Below, in pieces: positions 7,497 through 15,687 of a DNA stretch of 64,000 nt (positions are counted from its first letter, which is position 1; every line of letters starts with the position of its first letter). The notes beneath the pieces were generated by a model that did no database searches, was not told the DNA's origin, and saw nothing but the letters and a program-made list of their open reading frames with translations. Origin of the DNA: Rhodoferax sp. Its GTDB lineage: Bacteria > Pseudomonadota > Gammaproteobacteria > Burkholderiales > Burkholderiaceae_C. A program made the translations under genes and the position numbers. Location: positions 62,001 through 126,000 of the forward strand of contig JACKLK010000011.1 in NCBI GenBank assembly GCA_024236015.1, read 5' to 3'.

Positions 7497-8779
7497 ATAC
7501 CGCCGTCCTGTTCATCTGCATGTTCCTGTTCATGGCCATCGGCATTCCGGTGGCCATCAGCCTGGGCCTGGCGAGCCTGCTGACCATCGCGTTCTTCTCG
7601 CAGGACTCGATCGCCTCGATGTCGATCAAGCTGTTCGAGACCAGCGAACACTACACGCTGATGGCGATCCCGTTCTTCGTGCTGGCCGGCAACCTGATGT
7701 CCACCGGCGGCGTGGCCAAGCGCATGGTGCGTTTCGCGATCGCCGCGGTCGGCCACCTGCGCGGCGGCCTGGCGATCGCGTCCATCCTGGCCTGCATGTT
7801 GTTCGCCGCGGTGTCGGGCTCGAGCCCGGCCACGGTGGTGGCAATCGGCTCCATCGTCATTGCCGGCATGGTCAAGAACGGCTACACCAAGGAGTTCGCT
7901 GCCGGCGTGATCTGCAACGCGGGCACGCTGGGCATCCTGATTCCGCCGTCCATCGTCATGGTGGTGTATGCCGCCGTCACCGAGGTCTCGGTCGGACGCA
8001 TGTTCATGGCCGGTGTCGTGCCCGGCATCATGCTGGGCCTGATGCTGATGGTGGCCGTGTGGTGGCGTGCCGGCAAGCTGCAGATCACGCCGCCGGCCAA
8101 GGCCACGGCCGGCGAGGTTTTCCGCGCCTTCCGCGAATCGATGTGGGGGCTGGCACTGCTGGTCATCATCATGGGCGGCATCTACGGCGGCGTGTTCACG
8201 CCCACCGAGGCGGCCGCCGTGTCCGCGGTGTACGCGCTGGTGGTGGCGGTGTGGGTCTATCGTGATTTGCGCATCCGCGACCTGCCCGAGGTGTTCCTCG
8301 AATCGGCCAAGACCACGGTGATGATCATGTTCATCGTCGCCAACGCGCTGCTGTTCGCCCACGTGTTGACCACGGAGCGCATCCCGCAGGCGATCGCCGA
8401 GCAGATCCTGGCCGTGGGCATGTCGCCGTGGATGTTCCTGCTGGTGGTCAACATCATCCTGCTGATCGCCGGCAACTTCATGGAGCCCACCGGCATCATC
8501 CTGATCCTGGCGCCCATCCTGTTCCCGATCGCGACCCAGCTGGGCATCGACCCGATCCACCTGGGCGTGATCATGGTCGTGAACATGGAGATCGGCATGG
8601 TGACACCGCCGGTGGGGCTGAACCTGTTCGTCACCAGCGGCGTCACCGGCATGAACCTGGTGCAGGTCACCAAGGCCGCGTTGCCGTGGCTGATGGTGCT
8701 GCTGGTGTTCCTGGTGCTGGTGACCTACATACCGGCGATCAGCCTGGCCTTGCCGAACGCGATGTTCGGGGCGCAATAG
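7493..8779 (+). CDS. dctM: TRAP transporter large permease DctM
   Basis: 428-residue polytopic inner-membrane protein with about a dozen hydrophobic helices. It starts MNTAVLFICMFLFMAIGIPVA and carries the DctM motifs AIPFFVLAGNLMSTGG, AAVSGSSPATVVAIG and LGILIPPSIVMVVYA in the first half, then GVFTPTEAAAVSAVYAL and EIGMVTPPVGLNLFV in the second, the two inverted halves typical of the elevator-type TRAP permease. It ends the operon. A 121-base gap with a strong stem-loop then leads to katG. Confidence 0.94.
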   Translation: MNTAVLFICMFLFMAIGIPVAISLGLASLLTIAFFSQDSIASMSIKLFETSEHYTLMAIPFFVLAGNLMSTGGVAKRMVRFAIAAVGHLRGGLAIASILACMLFAAVSGSSPATVVAIGSIVIAGMVKNGYTKEFAAGVICNAGTLGILIPPSIVMVVYAAVTEVSVGRMFMAGVVPGIMLGLMLMVAVWWRAGKLQITPPAKATAGEVFRAFRESMWGLALLVIIMGGIYGGVFTPTEAAAVSAVYALVVAVWVYRDLRIRDLPEVFLESAKTTVMIMFIVANALLFAHVLTTERIPQAIAEQILAVGMSPWMFLLVVNIILLIAGNFMEPTGIILILAPILFPIATQLGIDPIHLGVIMVVNMEIGMVTPPVGLNLFVTSGVTGMNLVQVTKAALPWLMVLLVFLVLVTYIPAISLALPNAMFGAQ

Positions 8780-8844
8780 TCGTCCGGATCGCGCCGGCGC
8801 ATTCTTGCGCTATCGCCGTCATTGTCAAAACCGACTGGCTGGAT

Positions 8845-8871
8845 CGAGCCCGGGTCTTTAGACTGGGCTCG
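8845..8871. promoter_or_regulatory. Stem-loop in the katG leader
   Basis: CGAGCCC (8845-8851) pairs with GGGCTCG (8865-8871), and inside it GTC-TTTA-GAC adds three further pairs. The 27-base element ends 29 bases before the katG ATG. No T-run follows, so it is not a standard terminator for the dct operon. It may be a regulator site or a leader hairpin of katG. Confidence 0.4.
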
Positions 8872-8900
8872 TGTTCACGCAACCGAAGGAAGAGACACCC

Positions 8901-11102
8901 ATGACGAACGAATCCCAATGCCCATTCGCCGGCGCATCGCACCGGCAGGCGATGGCCGGTGCCACCACCAACGCCCACTGGTGGCCGAAGCAGCTCAACC
9001 TGAAGGTCCTGCACCAGCATTCGCCGTTGTCCAATCCGATGGAGCCGGGCTTCGACTATGCCAAGGCTTTCAAGAGCCTGGACCTCGACGCGGTCATCCG
9101 GGACCTGCATACCTTGATGACCGACTCGCAATCCTGGTGGCCGGCGGATTATGGTCACTACGGCCCGTTCTTCATCCGCATGGCCTGGCACAGCGCCGGC
9201 ACCTACCGCATCTCCGATGGCCGCGGCGGCTCGGGCACCGGCGCGCAGCGTTTCGCCCCGCTCAACAGCTGGCCAGACAATGTCAGCCTGGACAAGGCGC
9301 GCCGCCTGTTGTGGCCGATCAAGCAGAAATACGGTCGCAACATCTCCTGGGCCGACCTGATGATCCTCACCGGCAACGTGGCGCTGGAGTCGATGGGCTT
9401 CAAGACCTTCGGCTTCGCCGGCGGGCGGGAAGACACCTGGGAGCCTGACGAGTCCATCTACTGGGGCCCCGAGTCCGAATGGCTGGGCGACAAGCGGTAC
9501 AGCGGCGACCGCGAACTCGAGAACCCGCTCGGCGCGGTGCAGATGGGGCTGATCTACGTCAATCCGGAAGGGCCGAACGGCAAGCCCGATCCGGTGGCGT
9601 CGGCACGCGACATCCGCGAGACCTTTGCCCGCATGGCCATGAATGACGAGGAGACCGTGGCGCTGGTGGCCGGCGGCCACACCTTCGGCAAATGCCACGG
9701 CGCGGCCGATCCGGGGCAATATGTCGGTGCCGAACCGGAAGGGGCCGACATCGCCGAACAAGGCCTGGGTTGGAAGAGCAGCTTCGGCAGCGGCAGCGGC
9801 GTGCACACGATCAGCAGCGGCCTGGAAGGCGCCTGGACGACCAACCCGATCCGCTGGGACAACGACTACCTCGACATCCTGTTCAAGTACGAATGGGAAC
9901 TCACGAAAAGCCCCGCCGGTGCCCAGCAATGGACGCCGAAGGACGCATCGGCCCAGGGCACGGTGCCGGACGCACACGATCCTTCGCGCCGCCATGCACC
10001 GATGATGTCCACCGCCGACCTTGCGCTGCGCATGGATCCGGCCTACGAGAAGATTGCGCGTCGCTTTCAGCAGAACCCGCAGCAGTTCGCCGATGCGTTC
10101 GCGCGCGCCTGGTACAAGCTGACGCACCGCGACATGGGCCCGGTGTCGCGCTATCTCGGCCCCCTGGTGCCGAAGGAGGAACTGCTGTGGCAGGACCCGG
10201 TTCCCGCGGTCGATCACGAACTCGTCGGTGCCAGCGACATCGACGCGCTCAAGGCCAGCATCCTGGGCTCGGGCTTGTCGATCGCGCAACTGGTGAGCAC
10301 GGCCTGGGCTTCGGCGTCCACCTTCCGTGGCAGCGACAAGCGCGGCGGCGCCAATGGTGCACGCATCCGCCTGGCGCCGCAGAAGGACTGGGAGGTGAAC
10401 CAGCCGGCCTCGCTGGCCACGGTGCTGGGCGGGCTCGAGGCGATCCAGCAGGCCTTCAACGCCCGGCAGGACGGTGGCCGCAAGCGGGTGTCGTTGGCCG
10501 ACGTGATCGTGCTGGGCGGCTGCGCCGCCATCGAGGAGGCGGCCAGGCGTGCCGGTACCCCTGTCGCGGTGCCGTTCGCACCGGGGCGCACGGACGCGTC
10601 GCAGGAGCAGACCGACGTCGAATCGTTCGCGCCGCTGGAGCCGCGGGCGGACGGGTTCCGCAACTATGTGCGCAAGGGCGCTGAAGCCGAGGTGGCCGCG
10701 CAACTGCTGGACCGCGCCAACCTGCTGACGCTGACCGCGCCCGAGATGACGGTGCTGGTGGGCGGGCTGCGTGTGCTCGGCGCCAATGCCGGATCGTCGG
10801 CGCACGGTGTCTTCACGCAGCGCCCGCAGACACTCACCAACGACTTCTTCGTGAACCTGCTCGACATGGGTACGCAGTGGGCGCGCACGGCGAACGACCC
10901 GCATGTACTCGAAGGACGCGACCGCGTGTCGGGCCAGCCCCGGTGGACCGGTACCGTGGTCGACCTCGTCTTCGGCTCGAACTCGCAGCTGCGGGCCTTG
11001 GCCGAGGTCTACGCCAGCAGCGACGCGCGGGAGGTGTTCGTGCGTGACTTCGTGGCGGCGTGGAACAAGGTGATGAACCTGGATCGATTCGATCTGGCCT
11101 GA
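8901..11102 (+). CDS. katG: Catalase-peroxidase KatG
   Basis: 733-residue haem enzyme that breaks down hydrogen peroxide and also acts as a peroxidase; length is normal for the family. The distal site FIRMAWHSAGTYR (Arg93, Trp96, His97) is intact, as is the Tyr of MGLIYVNPEG that joins the Trp-Tyr-Met adduct. The proximal His lies in VALVAGGHTFGKCHGA. The C-terminal half is the usual degenerate peroxidase repeat (VSTAWASASTFRGSDKRGGANGAR and onward). ATG 8901 is preferred because of the AAGGAAGAG ribosome site just upstream. The gene is transcribed alone and converges on the FAH-family gene with only 12 bases between the stops. OxyR control is expected from the family; I did not identify a convincing OxyR box. 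Confidence 0.97.
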   Translation: MTNESQCPFAGASHRQAMAGATTNAHWWPKQLNLKVLHQHSPLSNPMEPGFDYAKAFKSLDLDAVIRDLHTLMTDSQSWWPADYGHYGPFFIRMAWHSAGTYRISDGRGGSGTGAQRFAPLNSWPDNVSLDKARRLLWPIKQKYGRNISWADLMILTGNVALESMGFKTFGFAGGREDTWEPDESIYWGPESEWLGDKRYSGDRELENPLGAVQMGLIYVNPEGPNGKPDPVASARDIRETFARMAMNDEETVALVAGGHTFGKCHGAADPGQYVGAEPEGADIAEQGLGWKSSFGSGSGVHTISSGLEGAWTTNPIRWDNDYLDILFKYEWELTKSPAGAQQWTPKDASAQGTVPDAHDPSRRHAPMMSTADLALRMDPAYEKIARRFQQNPQQFADAFARAWYKLTHRDMGPVSRYLGPLVPKEELLWQDPVPAVDHELVGASDIDALKASILGSGLSIAQLVSTAWASASTFRGSDKRGGANGARIRLAPQKDWEVNQPASLATVLGGLEAIQQAFNARQDGGRKRVSLADVIVLGGCAAIEEAARRAGTPVAVPFAPGRTDASQEQTDVESFAPLEPRADGFRNYVRKGAEAEVAAQLLDRANLLTLTAPEMTVLVGGLRVLGANAGSSAHGVFTQRPQTLTNDFFVNLLDMGTQWARTANDPHVLEGRDRVSGQPRWTGTVVDLVFGSNSQLRALAEVYASSDAREVFVRDFVAAWNKVMNLDRFDLA

Positions 11103-11114
11103 GCGCGGTGTCGA

Positions 11115-12128
11115 TCAGCCCGGCGCGTCGATACGCACCGGCTGGTCGATGGCCCCGAAGACGGTACGCCCCTGGGCGTCGCACACCTCCATGCGCACCG
11201 TATCGCCGTCGCGCAGATACGGGCACAGTTGCTCCTCGGGAACTCCGTCGAGGATCTGCCGCACCCGCGCTTCCGTGATGCAGGCGCTGCCGGCCGCGGC
11301 CGATGCGTTGCTGATGGTGCCGGCGCCGATGATGCTGCCGGCGCACAGGCCTCGCGTGCGCGCCAGGTGCGCGATGATCTGGCCGAAATCGAAGATCACC
11401 TCGGTGTTGGCATGGGGTTCGCCGAGGCGATGGCCATTGACCTGTACTGTCACCGGCAGGTCGAGCATGGCGCCCGTCCAGTGGGAGCCCAGTGCCGCCG
11501 GCGTCACGGCGATGGGCGCGAAGCTGCTCGCGGGCTTGCTCTGGTAGAAGCCGAAGCCCTTGGCCAGTTCGCCCGGAATCAGGCCACGCAAGGACACGTC
11601 GTTGAGCAGCACCACCAATGCGATGCAGCTGCGCGCCTGCTGCGCCGTGCAGCCCATGGGCACGTCGGTCGTGATGACGCCGATCTCGGCCTCCAGGTCG
11701 ATCTGGTGGGCTTCGTCCGTGGCCACGATCGGATCGCGCGGACCGAGCAGCACGTCCGAGCCGCCCTGGTACACCAGCGGAGCCGTTTCGTACCCCGGCG
11801 GGATCGGCTCCTTGCGCCACTGGTACATCAGGCGCGCATGGTTGCGGTAGACCGACGCGTCGGCCCATTGGTAGGCGCGTGGCAGGGGCGCCATGCACTG
11901 TGCGGCGTCGAAGTCCTGTGCGCCGGCCCAGCCATGGCCGTGCAGTGTGTGGCACCGCCGCTCCAGTGCGGGGGCGAGCCGGTCCCAGTCGTCGAGCAGC
12001 GTCTGCAGGGTCGGCACATCGGAGCCGGCCGCGATCCAGTGCCTGGCGTCCGGACTGACCAGCATCAGCTCGCCGTCGCGGTGTCCGTTGCGCCGGGTTG
12101 CCAGTCGCAGTTCAGGGCTGGCGCTCAT
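11115..12128 (-). CDS. Fumarylacetoacetate hydrolase (FAH) family protein
   Basis: 337-residue FAH-fold protein. An N-terminal variable domain of about 90 residues is followed by the conserved core: IDLEAEIGVITTDVP with the metal-binding acidic residues, LLNDVSLRGLIPGELAKGFGFYQSKPASSFAP, and GSIIGAGTISN near the C-terminus. Such enzymes cut acylpyruvates or hydrate 2-oxo-alkenoates with Mg2+. The pattern is closest to the bacterial fumarylacetoacetase type, but the operon (monooxygenase, VOC protein) points to an aromatic-ring product. The start at 12128 overlaps the upstream VOC stop by 4 bases (ATGA); an in-frame start at 12176 is less likely. Confidence 0.82.
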   Translation of the reverse strand: MSASPELRLATRRNGHRDGELMLVSPDARHWIAAGSDVPTLQTLLDDWDRLAPALERRCHTLHGHGWAGAQDFDAAQCMAPLPRAYQWADASVYRNHARLMYQWRKEPIPPGYETAPLVYQGGSDVLLGPRDPIVATDEAHQIDLEAEIGVITTDVPMGCTAQQARSCIALVVLLNDVSLRGLIPGELAKGFGFYQSKPASSFAPIAVTPAALGSHWTGAMLDLPVTVQVNGHRLGEPHANTEVIFDFGQIIAHLARTRGLCAGSIIGAGTISNASAAAGSACITEARVRQILDGVPEEQLCPYLRDGDTVRMEVCDAQGRTVFGAIDQPVRIDAPG

Positions 12129-12667
12129 GGGGTGGACGGTGCTGGCACCGGCTGCTGGTCCGGGCGCTGCGTCCATGCGCGCAGTGCGGCATGGGCCTCC
12201 CGTGCAAATTCCGCCACGGTGTGCGCGTCGGCGACCTCCACCGTGAGCTCCAGCCGGAACCCGTTCGGATCGAAGAAGTAGATCGAGTGGATGTAGCCGT
12301 CGTGGTCGGTCACGCCGATCACCGGGAGCCCGGCGTCTTCCAGTCGCTTTTTCATCGCGGCCAGGGCTTCGGTATCGGCCACGCGCAGGGCGATGTGGTT
12401 GACCCAGGCCGGGGTGTTCGGCGAGGGCAGTGCGGCGGTGCGGTCGCCGAGGTCGAAGAACGCGAGGTGCGAGCCGTCACGCATGCGAAAGAAGATGTGC
12501 ACGTAGGGACAGAATTCGCCGGTGCTGGGCACGTGGTCCTTGCGGATCACGTGCACCAGCGGCAGTCCGAGCAGGTCCTCGTAGAACTGGCGTGTCTCCT
12601 CGGCGTCCCGGCAACGCCAGGCGAAATGGTGCAAGCCTTCGATCGGCTGCGCGGCGGTGTTCGGCAT
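12125..12667 (-). CDS. VOC-superfamily protein, extradiol-dioxygenase/glyoxalase-like
   Basis: 180-residue vicinal-oxygen-chelate protein with two beta-alpha-beta-beta-beta modules. Metal ligands are visible: His in GLHHFAWRC at the start, His in WVNHIALRV at mid-protein, and Glu in FRLELT. The segment HDGYIHSIYFFDPNG resembles the His/Tyr region of type I extradiol dioxygenases, so ring cleavage by this single-domain protein is possible. Glyoxalase or another VOC reaction cannot be excluded. It lies between the Bug receptor and the FAH hydrolase, and overlaps the latter by 4 bases, so one transcript is expected. Confidence 0.78.
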   Translation of the reverse strand: MPNTAAQPIEGLHHFAWRCRDAEETRQFYEDLLGLPLVHVIRKDHVPSTGEFCPYVHIFFRMRDGSHLAFFDLGDRTAALPSPNTPAWVNHIALRVADTEALAAMKKRLEDAGLPVIGVTDHDGYIHSIYFFDPNGFRLELTVEVADAHTVAEFAREAHAALRAWTQRPDQQPVPAPSTP

Positions 12668-12674
12668 GGCGATG

Positions 12675-13649
12675 TCAGTCCAGCGAGATGCCGTTGGCCT
12701 TGATCACCGTGCCCCAGCGTTGCGACTCGGAGCGCGCCAGGGCCTTGAACTGCGCCGGCGCCAGGCGCAGCGGCTCGAAGCCGAACTCGGTGAACTTGCC
12801 CAGCACGGCGGGGTCGGCCAGCGCCTTGTTCAGTTCCTGGTTCAGCCGCGTGACCACCGCCGGCGCGAGCCCGGCCGGGCCGAGCACCCCCTGGAACGCG
12901 AAGACGTCGACATCCGCCACGCCGAGTTCCTTGAGCGTGGGAACGTCGGGCAACACGGCCGAGCGTTGTTGCGAGCCGATGGCCAGCGCGCGCACCTTGC
13001 CGCCGCGGATGATGGACAGGCCCGAAGCCAGGTCCAGGAACATCGCCGGCACCTGGCCGCCCATGACGTCCTGCATGGCCGGTGCCGCGCCGCGATACGG
13101 GATGTGCGTGATGAAGGCGCCGGTGCGGTGCTTGAACATCTCCATGGCCAGGTGGTGGGGCGAGCCGTTGCCGACCGACGCGTAGTTGACCTTGCCCGGG
13201 TTGGCCTTGACGTAGGCCAGGAACTGCGCGAAGTCCCTGGCCGGGAAGTCCGGATGGACCACCAGCGCCAGCGGGAACTTGCCGATGCCGCCGATGTAGC
13301 TGAAGTCGTTTTCGGGCGAGAACGGCAACCGCTTGAACAGGTGCTCGTTGAACGCCAGCACCGCGTTGTCGGCCGACATGATGGTGTAGCCGTCGGCCTT
13401 GGCGCGTGCCACGGTTTCGGCACCGATGTTGGTCGCCGCGCCGGGGCGGTTGTCGATCAGCAGGGGCTGGCCCAGGCTGGTGCGCATGGCTTCCGCCAGC
13501 GTGCGGGCCAGGTTGTCGGTGCCGCCGCCGGCCGGGTAGGGCACGATCCACTTGATGGGCTGGTCCGGGTAGCCGGTCTGGGCCTGGACGAGCGGGCTGG
13601 TGCATGCGGCGCTGGCCAGCACGCTGGCGACAAAGTGACGACGGTCCAT
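12675..13649 (-). CDS. Bug-family (TctC-like) periplasmic solute receptor
   Basis: 324-residue receptor of the tripartite tricarboxylate transporter type. A signal peptide (MDRRHFVASVLASAACTSPLVQA) is followed by GYPDQPIKWIVPYPAGGGTDNLARTLA and IDNRPGAATNIGAE, both hallmark Bug loops that bind carboxylates through backbone contacts and water. The RR-like start (DRRHF) resembles a weak Tat signal. No TctA/TctB membrane genes lie nearby, as is common for Bug proteins in Burkholderiales. The AAGGAG ribosome site lies 7 bases before the ATG. Placed in the monooxygenase operon, it may bind the aromatic acid that the operon degrades. Confidence 0.88.
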   Translation of the reverse strand: MDRRHFVASVLASAACTSPLVQAQTGYPDQPIKWIVPYPAGGGTDNLARTLAEAMRTSLGQPLLIDNRPGAATNIGAETVARAKADGYTIMSADNAVLAFNEHLFKRLPFSPENDFSYIGGIGKFPLALVVHPDFPARDFAQFLAYVKANPGKVNYASVGNGSPHHLAMEMFKHRTGAFITHIPYRGAAPAMQDVMGGQVPAMFLDLASGLSIIRGGKVRALAIGSQQRSAVLPDVPTLKELGVADVDVFAFQGVLGPAGLAPAVVTRLNQELNKALADPAVLGKFTEFGFEPLRLAPAQFKALARSESQRWGTVIKANGISLD

Positions 13650-13703
13650 TGATTGCTCCTTGTGGGTCTTGTCGGGGTGAACGGGAACGGGAAACGCGGG
13701 TAT

Positions 13704-13925
13704 TCAGTCGGCCGACAGCGACGGCATCGGCAGGTCCCGGGCCGCGGCGTCGATGGCGTCGAAACAGGCTTGCTGGTCGTCGAGCTTCTCGAACAGCAGC
13801 AGCGCCAGGCGGGACAGGAACAAGGCCTCGCGCTCGCGCCCGGCATCGGCGATGGCCTGGCTGCAACGTGCGTAGATGGCGTCCTGGACATGGGCTTCGT
13901 AGGTCATGGTGTCGGGCTTTCTCAT
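13704..13925 (-). CDS. DUF2783 small protein
   Basis: 73-residue (or 67-residue) acidic helical protein of the DUF2783 type: YEAHVQDAIYARCSQAIADAGREREALFLSRLALLLFEKL. Proteins of this family are commonly found directly after FAD-dependent aromatic monooxygenases, and that is the arrangement here. The start at 13925 overlaps the monooxygenase stop by 4 bases (ATGA); the ATG at 13907 is an alternative with a weak GAGAAAG ribosome site. Its biochemical role is unknown; an accessory role for the monooxygenase is an inference from gene order. Confidence 0.72.
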   Translation of the reverse strand: MRKPDTMTYEAHVQDAIYARCSQAIADAGREREALFLSRLALLLFEKLDDQQACFDAIDAAARDLPMPSLSAD

Positions 13926-15589
13926 TGGCAGCAGGCCACGCGCAAGGCATGGCGGACCGTTGCCGCATCCGGCGTGTGCCAGCGGCCGCAGACGTGTCCA
14001 TCGGGACGCACCAGGTACACGGTTCCCGGTCGCGCGTCGTACAGCGTGGCCAGGCGGCTGCCGGTGTCGGCATCGTCGTCCAGCGGCAGCGACACGCAAT
14101 GGCACGGCATGCCGCCCTGGTTGCCCGCCCGCAAGCTGCCGGCGAGTGCGCCGCTGCCGGCCGGGTCGCCGAACACCAGCGCGGTGAAGCCGCCGTCGCG
14201 GGCCAGCAGGTCCGTCAGGTGCATTCCGTCGCGCACGGGCGCGTCGATCAGGGGAGCCCCGGCTTCGGGCCCATGCGCGAACCCGCTGCTGGGTGTCGAC
14301 AGCGGCGAGTTCACGTAGTGGATGGCCTGGGTCTGGCGCGGGTTGACCAGCCGCGCGATGCCGCGATGCCGCACGGCCAGCGACAGCGCGGCCTCGCGCA
14401 TGAGCTCGAAGCCCCGGTTGGGCGGCGACATGAACTCGGTGCTGCGCATCGCGTTGGCGGCGTTTTCGTGAAAGGCCTGCAGCCGCTCGGTGTCGTAGCT
14501 GTCGAGCAGGGCGTCGCCGCCCTGGCCCTGGATCACGGCGGCCAGTTTCCAGCACAGGTTGTCGCCATCGTCGAAACCCGAGTTCAGCCCGCGCACGCCG
14601 AAGATGGGCATGGCGTGTGCCGCATTGCCGGCGAACAGGATGCGTCCGTGGCGGTAGGCGTCGAGTGTCATGGCGCCGGCGCGGTAGATCGACGACCATA
14701 CCGGCGTCCACGCCAGGTGGCCTTCGCCGATGGCATCGAGATGGGTCTGCACGAACAGGCGCACCTGCTCCGGGCTGAGCACCTGCGCCGCGTCCTGCCC
14801 CGCGGCGAGCTGGAAGTCGACGCGCCACAGGTCGTCCGGCTGGCGGTGCATCAGGATGGTCGTGCCCCTGGCCCATGGCGGGTCGAACCAGGCGCGCCGC
14901 TCGGTCGGGTAGCTGCTGTGCAGTTCGATGTCGACGATGGCGTAACGTCCCTGGTAGGCGGTGCCATGCAGCTCCAGGCCCAGGCTGTTGCGCACGAAGC
15001 TCTGGCCGCCGTCGGTGGCCAGCAGCCAGTCGCCGGAGCTCTCGTAGCGGCCCAGCGCGTTCGCCACGCCGAGTGTCACGCCGTCGGGTCGCCGCTGCAA
15101 TGCATCGACGGTGCTGGCCCAGCGGATGTCGACCATGCCCGGCGCATGCGCATTGATCGCGTCGATGGCATCGAGCAGGAACTGCTCCGAATAGAACTGC
15201 TCCAGGTTGATCATCGGCGGGAACTTGTCGCCGGGCTGCGACGGCATGTCGAACACCAGGACCTCGTCGGTCCCGTAGTAGCTGCGCCCGCGCGTCCAGG
15301 CCAGGCCCTTGTCGACAAACGCCTGCGCCACGCCGAGCCGGTCCAGGATCTCCAGGCTGCGCCGCGAGATGCAGGCGGCGCGGCTGCCTTCGCAGACCGC
15401 GTCGTCGGCCTCGAACACGACGCTGCGGATGCCGCGCCGCGCCAGTCCGAGTGCGAGGCTCAGGCCCACCGGCCCGCCACCGACGATCAGCACCGCATGG
15501 CGGGCGAGCTCATGGCCGTCCGGCCGCAATGCGGGCATTGCGGGTGCGAATCGCCGGTACTGGAACTGTCCGATGCGGTCTGTGGCCAT
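13922..15589 (-). CDS. FAD-dependent aromatic monooxygenase (MhpA/PheA-like)
   Basis: 555-residue group A flavoprotein hydroxylase. The dinucleotide fold VLIVGGGPVGLSLALGLARRG lies at 33-53, the DG motif ATDGGQSFVR at about 191-200, and the second FAD motif at about 319-345 reads LFAGNAAHAMPIFGVRGLNSG. In that motif Asn322 takes the place of the usual Asp of GDAAH. A C-terminal thioredoxin-like domain of about 150 residues is present, as in phenol hydroxylase and MhpA. It should hydroxylate a phenolic acid with NAD(P)H and O2 in the cytoplasm. It is first in the operon and divergent from a LuxR-type regulator; the operator-like palindrome lies in between. The substrate is not deducible. Confidence 0.88.
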   Translation of the reverse strand: MATDRIGQFQYRRFAPAMPALRPDGHELARHAVLIVGGGPVGLSLALGLARRGIRSVVFEADDAVCEGSRAACISRRSLEILDRLGVAQAFVDKGLAWTRGRSYYGTDEVLVFDMPSQPGDKFPPMINLEQFYSEQFLLDAIDAINAHAPGMVDIRWASTVDALQRRPDGVTLGVANALGRYESSGDWLLATDGGQSFVRNSLGLELHGTAYQGRYAIVDIELHSSYPTERRAWFDPPWARGTTILMHRQPDDLWRVDFQLAAGQDAAQVLSPEQVRLFVQTHLDAIGEGHLAWTPVWSSIYRAGAMTLDAYRHGRILFAGNAAHAMPIFGVRGLNSGFDDGDNLCWKLAAVIQGQGGDALLDSYDTERLQAFHENAANAMRSTEFMSPPNRGFELMREAALSLAVRHRGIARLVNPRQTQAIHYVNSPLSTPSSGFAHGPEAGAPLIDAPVRDGMHLTDLLARDGGFTALVFGDPAGSGALAGSLRAGNQGGMPCHCVSLPLDDDADTGSRLATLYDARPGTVYLVRPDGHVCGRWHTPDAATVRHALRVACCQ

Positions 15590-15653
15590 GGTGCGCGCCT
15601 GTGTCGATGCGGGAAGAGCGTGTGCATGATTCTTGACGCTTTCGCCTCATAAA

Positions 15654-15673
15654 ATGTCCTGACAAGTTAGGAC
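15654..15673. promoter_or_regulatory. Candidate operator between monooxygenase and regulator genes
   Basis: TGTCCT and AGGACA form perfect 6-base arms around GACAAGTT, in which AC and GT add two more symmetric pairs. The element is 20 bases long, ends 14 bases before the regulator ATG, and is the only obvious palindrome in the 98-base divergent gap. A dimeric LuxR-type regulator could bind it to control both directions. Confidence 0.5.
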
Positions 15674-15687
15674 ATCAAGGAGACACC

